Shown: one piece after another, positions 7,076-13,008 of the stretch
Layout: each line of letters opens with the position of its first letter
Numbering within the stretch: position 1 is the stretch's first letter
Assembly: GCA_964551475.1 (NCBI GenBank)
Contig: CAZKCI010000042.1
Span: forward strand, 1-26,517
Origin: CAZKCI01 sp964551475
GTDB taxonomy: Bacteria; Auribacterota; Erginobacteria; Erginobacterales; CAZKCI01
Length of the DNA: 26,517 bases
Reading direction: 5' to 3'
Made by a program: the position numbers and the translations under genes
Notes under the pieces: model-generated
Database searches by the model: none
The model's input: the letters and a program-made list of their open reading frames with translations, nothing else
Told to the model about the DNA's origin: nothing

Positions 7076-9997
7076 ATGAAGACCACCCGGTCCGCCGGTG
7101 CCGACCGATGTAACGGCTCGGTCCTGGCAATTCTGGATTTTCCCCTTCCTGCCCCTGGCTTGGTCCGCCGAGCTCTGGCCGCTTTCCCGGGTTTCCGGGT
7201 GTTCTATCTGGGGGCGGGAATAGGAGAAGGGTATTGTCGGGAGAGTGGCCTGGAAACCGCCGGACTTCTGGCCGTCGGAGGGGGGATCATCGCGCAATGG
7301 TCATGGTTGAGACAAATCCGGAGGAGTCGGTTTGACGCCGCCCTCTTTATCGGGTCGCCGGAGAACCTGGCCGCTCGCGCCGCCGTCGCCGCCAGCGGCG
7401 CGCGGAAAAGGCTTTTCCTTCCGACCGAGGGTGAGCCATCCCCCCGCCCGATCGGCTGGTGGGATGTCGCCCCGGATCTGGTCGGACGGCTCGTCCTGTT
7501 TGTCTTGAGTCTGCCGCTCTTTCTCCTGCCGCGGCTTTTTCTTTCGAATACGTCGGGCGCGCCGGTTCACAGAACCGGCCTACAACCGGCCGATGATAAT
7601 GCGCCGGTTCACAGAACCGGCCTACAGACCGCCGATGCGCCGATTGTAGGCCCGGTCTCCGCCTTCGCGTTGTCCGCTACGGCGGACAGGTGCGACCGGG
7701 CGTCCTCGCCCCCGGTCAGCGTGGTCATACCGAACTACAACGGCAAGGAGCTCCTGTCCAAGTGCCTCCCTTCGTTGGAGAAGGCCCTGGCGGCCTACCC
7801 GGGGGGAGGGGAGATCGTGGTCGTCGACGACGCCTCCTCCGACGGCTCGCCCGCCTGGATCAAGGGGCGTTTCTCCGGAGTCCGCCTGATCGCGCTCGAG
7901 AAGAACCGGGGCTTTGCCCAGGCCTGCAACCTCGGCGTGAGCCGCGCCCTCCACCGCCTGGTCGTCCTGTTGAACAGCGACATCATCGCCGAAGCGGATT
8001 TTCTGCCCGCCCTCGTCGCCCATTTCCGCGACCCTCGCGTCTTCGCCGTCCAGCCCCGGATGATGGACTGGGGAGGGGAGAAGCTCAATCTGGGCGTCAA
8101 CGTCGGCCACATGGAGAACGGCTACATCCGGATCTGGAACGAGAGGGAGACGCTGAATCCGAAACGGCTTGACCGCGCCGCTCCCACGCTCTACGCCGTC
8201 GGGGGGGCGATGGCCTTCGACCGGAAGAAGTGGGACGATCTCGGAGGTTTCGACGGACTCTATTACCCCTTCTGCTGGGAGGACATCGACATCTCCTACC
8301 GGGCCTGGAAGCGGGGATGGAAGGTCCTCTACGAGCCCGCGAGCGTCGTCTACCACCTCCACCACGGGACGATCGGGCGCTTCTTCACCCGGGGCTACAA
8401 GCGGATGGTGGAGCAGAGGAACGAGCTCATCTTCATCTGGAAAAACATCCATTCCGATTACCTCCGGCGGGAGCATCTGAAGCGCTTGCCCGGCCGCGTC
8501 CTCGCGACGGCGCTCACCGGCAACCCGGAGTTTCAGCGGGGGTTTCTCAGCGCTCTCCTCGCTCTTCCCCGGATCCGGCGCGCCCGCCGGGAAGAGATCG
8601 CCCGCGCCGTCCGGCGGGACGAGGATGTGTTTCAATCCTCGCAGGCGACCTACGGGAACTGGGTGAAGAGGGGAGGGCGTTTCCGGGCGGAAGAGGAAAA
8701 GCCCTCCGTCCTCATGATCTATCCCGTCGTCCCGGTCCCCGCCGACGACGGGGGGAAGATCCGCGTCTATCAGATGCTCAGGAATCTGGCGGGGAGCTAC
8801 GATATCCGTCTCCTCTGTTTCTCCCGTGATCCCTCCGATCTCGCCGGTCTGAAGGAGCTGGAGGCGTGGGGCGTAAAGGCGGAGGCGATCCCTCTCCGCG
8901 CGCTCCCGCTTTCGCACGTCGAGCGCGCCGTCTTCCCGCATTACTGCCAGGGCTGGGCGAGCCAGGAGATGCTGGACCGGATCCGGACCATTCTCCGGGA
9001 CGAGCCGGTGGATCTCGTGGACGTGGAGACCACGCTGATGGCCTACTACCGCAACGTGATCGAGGACACGCCCTCCGTTTTCGTCGAGCTCGACGCCGGG
9101 CCCCTCCAGCCGGGTGAGAGCTACAACCCCGCCGCCCGCGGCCTGAAGAAGATCGCCGAATGGTACGAATGGCTTCGTATGCTCAAGTTCGAGCTTACCC
9201 AGGCGCCCCGCTTCAACCTGACCGTGGCGGTAAGCAAACGGGACGAGGAGATCCTGCGGTCCTATCTCCCCGACCTCAACGTGAAGACGGTGACGCAGGG
9301 GACGGATGTGGAGTATTTCTCCACGGATTCCGCGGACCTGCCCCGACGTATCCGTCGGGATGATTATCATGAACCAAAATATGGTGAATCAAAGGTCCGC
9401 GGCTACGAAAACAGGTTCGCCGAGAGCAAAGCGGGGGCGAAGGAAGAGCTCTCCGGGTCCACCATGGTCTTCGTCGGGGCGCTCGCCCATTATCCCAACG
9501 TAGACGCGATCAACTGGTTTGCGGCGGAGGTCCTCCCTCGGATCCGGGAGAAGCTCCCGGAGGCGAGGATCGTCCTGGTCGGGAGCGGCTCGCCCGACCG
9601 GATCGCCGCGGCCCGCGCATCCCCGGGCGTGGAGTTCGTTGGTTCCGTCCCCGACGTCCGCCCCTATCTCGCCTCGGCCCGGATTTTCGTCGCCCCGATC
9701 CGCCTCGGCTCCGGGATGAAGGGGAAGGTGCTGGAGGCCCTCGCGATGGGGAAGGCGGTGGCGGCGACAGAGGTGGCCGCGAGCGGGATCGGGGCGGTCT
9801 CCGGGGTCCACCTCCTGATCGCCGATTCCGCCCGGGATTTCGCGGAGGCGGCGGTCCGTCTCCTCTCCGACGCCCCCCTTCGGGAGAGACTGGGGAGGGC
9901 CGGACGGGAGCTGGTCCGGGAGCGCTTCTCCTGGAAGATGAAAGCGGAGGAGACGGATAAACTCTACCGCGAGGTTTTGGAACGGATCTATGGATAA
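7076..9997 (+). CDS. Double glycosyltransferase (N-terminal module + GT2 + GT4-like)
   Basis: The 973-aa product begins at ATG 7076, with AGGGAGA about 15 nt upstream. Residues 1-160 form an uncharacterised module that ends in a hydrophobic segment (LVLFVLSLPLFLLPRLFL). Residues from about 160 to 210 are encoded by inserted REP-like palindromes. Residues from about 212 to 470 are a family 2 glycosyltransferase: SVVIPNYNG, IVVVDDASSDGS, LLNSD (metal-binding acidic motif), the YAVGGAM box and EDIDISYRAWKRG. Residues from about 543 to 970 are a GT-B, family 4-like transferase that starts SVLMIYPVVPVPADDGGKIR. It carries VFVGAL..YPNVDA, VGSGSP and GSGMKGKVLEALAMGKAVAAT, whose Glu is the family's nucleotide-sugar contact. 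Two transferases in one chain suggest consecutive sugar additions. The stop overlaps the next start by 8 bp. Residues near 755-785 are a lysine- and glutamate-rich, less GC-rich stretch that interrupts the GT4 domain. Confidence 0.88.
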   Translation: MKTTRSAGADRCNGSVLAILDFPLPAPGLVRRALAAFPGFRVFYLGAGIGEGYCRESGLETAGLLAVGGGIIAQWSWLRQIRRSRFDAALFIGSPENLAARAAVAASGARKRLFLPTEGEPSPRPIGWWDVAPDLVGRLVLFVLSLPLFLLPRLFLSNTSGAPVHRTGLQPADDNAPVHRTGLQTADAPIVGPVSAFALSATADRCDRASSPPVSVVIPNYNGKELLSKCLPSLEKALAAYPGGGEIVVVDDASSDGSPAWIKGRFSGVRLIALEKNRGFAQACNLGVSRALHRLVVLLNSDIIAEADFLPALVAHFRDPRVFAVQPRMMDWGGEKLNLGVNVGHMENGYIRIWNERETLNPKRLDRAAPTLYAVGGAMAFDRKKWDDLGGFDGLYYPFCWEDIDISYRAWKRGWKVLYEPASVVYHLHHGTIGRFFTRGYKRMVEQRNELIFIWKNIHSDYLRREHLKRLPGRVLATALTGNPEFQRGFLSALLALPRIRRARREEIARAVRRDEDVFQSSQATYGNWVKRGGRFRAEEEKPSVLMIYPVVPVPADDGGKIRVYQMLRNLAGSYDIRLLCFSRDPSDLAGLKELEAWGVKAEAIPLRALPLSHVERAVFPHYCQGWASQEMLDRIRTILRDEPVDLVDVETTLMAYYRNVIEDTPSVFVELDAGPLQPGESYNPAARGLKKIAEWYEWLRMLKFELTQAPRFNLTVAVSKRDEEILRSYLPDLNVKTVTQGTDVEYFSTDSADLPRRIRRDDYHEPKYGESKVRGYENRFAESKAGAKEELSGSTMVFVGALAHYPNVDAINWFAAEVLPRIREKLPEARIVLVGSGSPDRIAAARASPGVEFVGSVPDVRPYLASARIFVAPIRLGSGMKGKVLEALAMGKAVAATEVAASGIGAVSGVHLLIADSARDFAEAAVRLLSDAPLRERLGRAGRELVRERFSWKMKAEETDKLYREVLERIYG
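7560..7626 (-). repeat. Two tandem REP-like palindromes inside the glycosyltransferase frame
   Basis: Units at 7560-7584 and 7602-7626 are identical over 25 bases. Read on the minus strand each is TGTAGG, stem CCGGTTC, loop TGT, stem GAACCGG, CG. Their starts are 42 bp apart, exactly 14 codons, so the protein repeats APVHRTGLQ twice and the frame is kept. Confidence 0.9.
7645..7702 (+). repeat. REP-like unit split by a second palindrome
   Basis: TGTAGG (7645-7650) and stem CCCGGTC (7651-7657) find their partner GACCGGG plus CG only at 7694-7702. The loop between them, normally 3 nt, is about 36 nt and contains another hairpin (TGTCCGC, TACG, GCGGACA). The whole lies in frame in the glycosyltransferase gene. 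Confidence 0.65.
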
Positions 9998-11282
9998 GGC
10001 GCTGGAACATCTCCTGAACGAAAGCTCGCGCTGGGCGGAGAAAGGCAAATCCATTCCCCCGGCGAGGGAGGATTCCGCCCGGGGACCGCGCGAGCTCCAT
10101 TTCGAGCTCACGTATCACTGCAACCAGAAGTGCGTGATGTGCGACATCTGGCCGCGCTACCGCCGCCGGCCCCAGCTCAAGGAGAAGGAACTGGTCCTCG
10201 ATGATTTTAAGAAACTTCTCTCGTCTTCCTCTTGCCTTGGCGGCGTCGAACTCGTCCTTTTCAGCGGCGGGGAGCCGTTTCTCCGGCCGGACCTTCCGGA
10301 AATTGCCGCCCTCTTCGCCCGGTCCTATCCCGGCGCCCGCCTGGTCATCCTGAGCAACTGTTTGAACGGGACGCTGATCGCGAAGAGCCTGGACCGGTTT
10401 TTCCGGGAGGCTCCGTCCGCCGGCCTGATGATCGGGACCTCGCTGGACGGGAAGGGGGAGACCCACGACCGGATCCGGGGGACGCCGGGGGCCTTCCAGA
10501 AGCTCGCGTCCACGCTGGCCATGCTTCGCTCCCGTTTTCCCGGCGTCAACCTGGAGACGAACTTCACCATCACGCCTTCCAATTTCCGCGACCTGCTCCC
10601 GGCCTCCCGTTTCGCCCGGGAAGCGGGAGCGGGTTTCACCGCCCAGTTCCCCATTCCCTGGGAGGGGACGGCGGAGTTCCAGTGGTCAGGGGATGACCTG
10701 GCGCGGGTGCGGGAAGCGGCGACCGAGATCGAGGGGGAGATCCTGCGCACCGAACGTCCCCGCCTGGGACCCGTCCCCCTCCATCTGGTCGCCAAGCTCC
10801 GCTACTGGGAAGGGCTCCTCGACTATCAGGCGCGCCCCCGCCGTCTCTTCCCGCACTGTCCGGCCGGAGACCGTTACGCGATGTTCAGTCCCCAGGGCGA
10901 TCTTTACTTCTGTCCCAAGCTCAAGAACCAGACGGCGGGGAACATCCGAGAGACGCCGTTCGACGAGATCTGGCGGGGCGAAAAGGCGGCGCGGGTCCGC
11001 CATCTCATCCGGTCGGGAGGCTGCCACTGCTGGCTCAACTGCACCGCCTACGTCAGCATCACCCAGGCCCTGGAGCGGGGGATGCCCACTTCGGGGAAAA
11101 TGGACGCCGCGGTCCGGAAGACGATCGGGCCGCGGGCGGCGGCTCTGCGCGCGGGCTTCCGGCGCCGGCTCCCCTTTGCCCTGCAGGCGCTGGTCTCGGC
11201 CGCGGTCTTCCCGTATCTTCTCCTGACGGCGGTAAGGTTCTGGCTGCGGAGACGGCTGAACGAGCGTCGGCCTGCTCCTTAA
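9990..11282 (+). CDS. Radical SAM / SPASM protein with C-terminal hydrophobic segment
   Basis: The 430-aa product starts at ATG 9990, overlapping the end of the glycosyltransferase gene by 8 bp (translational coupling). The radical SAM motif is Cys44-x3-Cys48-x2-Cys51 (CNQKCVMCDIW), followed by VLFSGGEPFLRPDL (the GGEP AdoMet-binding motif) and IGTSLDGKGETHDRIRG. The SPASM cysteines are Cys290, Cys308 (GDLYFCPK), then Cys345, Cys347 and Cys351 in GGCHCWLNC. Between them is the GNIRETPFDEIWRG helix typical of SPASM domains. Residues from about 390 to 420 are a hydrophobic stretch (LVSAAVFPYLLLTAVRFWL) ending in basic residues, possibly an amphipathic or membrane anchor. The order radical SAM, glycosyltransferase, radical SAM suggests joint modification of a surface glycan, lipid or peptide. 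The chemistry is not predictable from sequence. Confidence 0.88.
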   Translation: MDKALEHLLNESSRWAEKGKSIPPAREDSARGPRELHFELTYHCNQKCVMCDIWPRYRRRPQLKEKELVLDDFKKLLSSSSCLGGVELVLFSGGEPFLRPDLPEIAALFARSYPGARLVILSNCLNGTLIAKSLDRFFREAPSAGLMIGTSLDGKGETHDRIRGTPGAFQKLASTLAMLRSRFPGVNLETNFTITPSNFRDLLPASRFAREAGAGFTAQFPIPWEGTAEFQWSGDDLARVREAATEIEGEILRTERPRLGPVPLHLVAKLRYWEGLLDYQARPRRLFPHCPAGDRYAMFSPQGDLYFCPKLKNQTAGNIRETPFDEIWRGEKAARVRHLIRSGGCHCWLNCTAYVSITQALERGMPTSGKMDAAVRKTIGPRAAALRAGFRRRLPFALQALVSAAVFPYLLLTAVRFWLRRRLNERRPAP

Positions 11283-11303
11283 TGGTCGCGCCGCCGGGCC
11301 AGC

Positions 11304-11430
11304 CGCCGGTTCACAGAACCGGCCTACAGGCGAAACGACGTCGCCGGTGATGCTGCCGGGGTTCTGTAGGCCCGATCTGTGATCGGGCGCGACGGGTTGC
11401 CGGTCCGCCGGTTCACAGAACCGGCCTACA
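11304..11430. repeat. Three REP-like units between genes
   Basis: Units lie at 11304-11328 (-), 11365-11389 (+) and 11406-11430 (-). The outer two have stem CCGGTTC/GAACCGG and the middle one CCCGATC/GATCGGG, all with the TGTAGG flank and TGT loop. They fill most of the 172-bp gap between the second radical SAM gene and the SPASM gene. The last unit ends 24 bp before the next start codon. Confidence 0.88.
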
Positions 11431-11454
11431 TCGGCTGCATTACTTGGTCATGCC

Positions 11455-12723
11455 ATGACGAGCAGTTCCGTCCTCTCTTTCCTCGAGTCCTGCGTTTCCG
11501 GCGTTCCCTTTCCCCTGACCTGCCATCTCGATCTCCCCCCGCGCTCCTGGGCGAAAGCGGGCGGACTGAAGGAGGGGCTGGCCCCGCTCCTCTCCCGCTT
11601 CTGGGAAGTCCAGCCGCTGGCGGAGGGAGACTCCTTCTTCTTCTACCACGGCGCGGAGTTCCTGCGCTGGTGCCGCGGACTGGGATTGACGACGACGATT
11701 GCCCTCCCGCTGGCCCGCCTGACGGAAGACCGTCTCCGCGCCGCTGTTGGAGGCGGCCTCCACCGGCTGGTCATCGTGGTCGCCGACTCCGGTGGGGATG
11801 AGCAGGTCCTGGTAAAGGCGGTCACGACTATCGAGAGACTGCGGGCGGGAGCGTCTCTTCCCCGCCTGCGCCTGGAGATCAGAGGCCGTCGCCACGAGGC
11901 CCTGATCGCCCGCGCGCGTTCGCTCGGAATCTCCGAGATCGTGGGAGGAGACGCACCTTCCACCGGGGAGGAGAAGCGGCCGCCGGCGTTTGCGTCCGCG
12001 GGAGGATGGAGGCATTTCCTGAAATCCCGCTTGGTGAAGGAATATTGTTTCAGCGATTTCTTTTCTTATTCCTCCCTCCGTGCGGAGGGAGGAATAAGAA
12101 AAGACTGCGGTTTCCCCTGGAGTTCGGTCCGGATCACCACGGAGTCGGCGATCAAGCCCTGCCCCGGGTCGGACCGGACGATGGGACGTCTTGCGGAGCA
12201 GTCCTTCGAGGAGATCTGGAATGGGAAGCCTTATCAGGATTTTCGCCGAATGCTTCTCTCCGAATTTCCTCCCGAGGAATGCCGAACCTGCTCGCTCCGG
12301 GGATGGTTCTCCCCCCGGTCTCCGGAAAATTGGATCTGGGCGGGAATCAACGACCGCTTCGGCGTCCAGCTCGGGACCGGCTGGCACGAGCGGGAAGAGG
12401 GGAGGCCTTTCCGCTGGTCGCGGAAGGAGGCGATTTTCCTGCTCCGAAACACGGGAGGGAAGAAGCTCAAACTGGTTCTCCATCTCCCTTCGGGTAAGCT
12501 GGCGCAGGAAGGTGAGGTTTTCATCAACGGCGCGAAGGCGGGCGAGTTCAAGCTCCGCCGGCCGGGCGACCGGCTTCTTCCCTTCCCGCTGCCGGCCGGT
12601 GCCGGAGAGGAGGTCGTGGTCCGAATCGTCTCACGGAGAGAGATCGTCCCCCGGGACGTCCTCGGCAACGACGATCTCCGCCGCCTCGGGGTGGCCTGGA
12701 AAGGGGCTTTTCTCGACCAATAA
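11455..12723 (+). CDS. SPASM-domain protein lacking the radical SAM cluster motif, with C-terminal beta domain
   Basis: The 422-aa product starts at ATG 11455; no clear Shine-Dalgarno precedes it. Residues 1-180 look like a degenerate radical SAM half-barrel. The place where CxxxCxxC is expected reads LTCHLDLPPRSW, and no such motif exists anywhere in the protein. Residues from about 218 to 285 resemble a SPASM domain: Cys218, Cys236 in AIKPCPGS, the FEEIWNGKPYQDFR helix and Cys276-x2-Cys279. From about residue 300 there is a beta-rich domain (GTGWHEREEGRPFRW, FINGAKAGEF, VVRIVSRREIVPRDVLGNDDLRRLG), a type common at the ends of glycan-locus transferases. A 46-bp palindrome encodes residues 202 to 217. 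It may be a non-catalytic partner of the two radical SAM enzymes upstream, or a decayed enzyme. Confidence 0.72.
   Translation: MTSSSVLSFLESCVSGVPFPLTCHLDLPPRSWAKAGGLKEGLAPLLSRFWEVQPLAEGDSFFFYHGAEFLRWCRGLGLTTTIALPLARLTEDRLRAAVGGGLHRLVIVVADSGGDEQVLVKAVTTIERLRAGASLPRLRLEIRGRRHEALIARARSLGISEIVGGDAPSTGEEKRPPAFASAGGWRHFLKSRLVKEYCFSDFFSYSSLRAEGGIRKDCGFPWSSVRITTESAIKPCPGSDRTMGRLAEQSFEEIWNGKPYQDFRRMLLSEFPPEECRTCSLRGWFSPRSPENWIWAGINDRFGVQLGTGWHEREEGRPFRWSRKEAIFLLRNTGGKKLKLVLHLPSGKLAQEGEVFINGAKAGEFKLRRPGDRLLPFPLPAGAGEEVVVRIVSRREIVPRDVLGNDDLRRLGVAWKGAFLDQ
12059..12104. repeat. Perfect 22-bp-arm palindrome inside the SPASM gene
   Basis: Arms at 12059-12080 and 12083-12104 are perfectly complementary around a 2-nt TG centre (CCCTCCG then CGGAGGG next to the centre). 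The palindrome lies inside the reading frame just before Cys218 and adds SYSSLRAEGGIRK-like sequence. Confidence 0.9.
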
Positions 12724-12760
12724 CCGCCCCGCGCTATGCGTTCTCTATGCTCTTTGCCCT

Positions 12761-12928
12761 ATGCGCTCTGCCCTTTGCTTTTTATGGTTCTCTTCCGTTT
12801 CGGTTCAACCGGAAACGGCGCTCCTGGTCTCCAACCTCAACGATCTCCTCAGGGATTATGCCGCGAATTTCGCCGGAAAGTCATTGCGAGCCCCGCAGGG
12901 GCGAAGCAATCCCGGCAGCCGATTGTGA
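12761..12928 (+). pseudogene. Possible remnant of a small secreted-protein gene cut by a dispersed repeat
   Basis: ATG 12761 opens 55 codons with a hydrophobic N-terminus (MRSALCFLWFSSVSVQPETA) followed by LLVSNLNDLLRDYAANFAGK, which reads like real protein. At 12880 the frame runs into the GTCATTGCGAG repeat and ends 15 codons later. The start itself lies in a pyrimidine-rich stretch with iterated CTATGC and TTTGCCC words (12734-12780), so part of the frame may be repeat sequence. No homology is claimed. Confidence 0.28.
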
Positions 12929-12994
12929 CTGTCCGGCTTGAACGCGGCGAGATTGCTTCGTCCGTTTCGCCTTGCTCAACGTCCTCGCCATGAC
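12880..12994. repeat. GTCATTGCGAG-type dispersed inverted repeat
   Basis: The element begins GTCATTGCGAG (12880-12890) and ends CTCGCCATGAC (12984-12994), imperfect inverted ends. Internal GAAGCAATC and GAGATTGCTTC words are also inverted. The GTCATTGCGAG...GAAGCAATC motif is a repeat found in many unrelated bacterial genomes. It sits between the convergent SPASM and TMTC-like genes. Confidence 0.7.
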
Positions 12995-13008
12995 AGGCAG
13001 GAGGAGAA

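Noticed and set aside
5812..7086. N-terminal extension of about 425 codons of the DUF1566 frame antisense to the radical SAM gene
   Set aside because: The true start at 5811 has a ribosome site, a promoter and a signal peptide; the extension is antisense to a gene with intact catalytic motifs.
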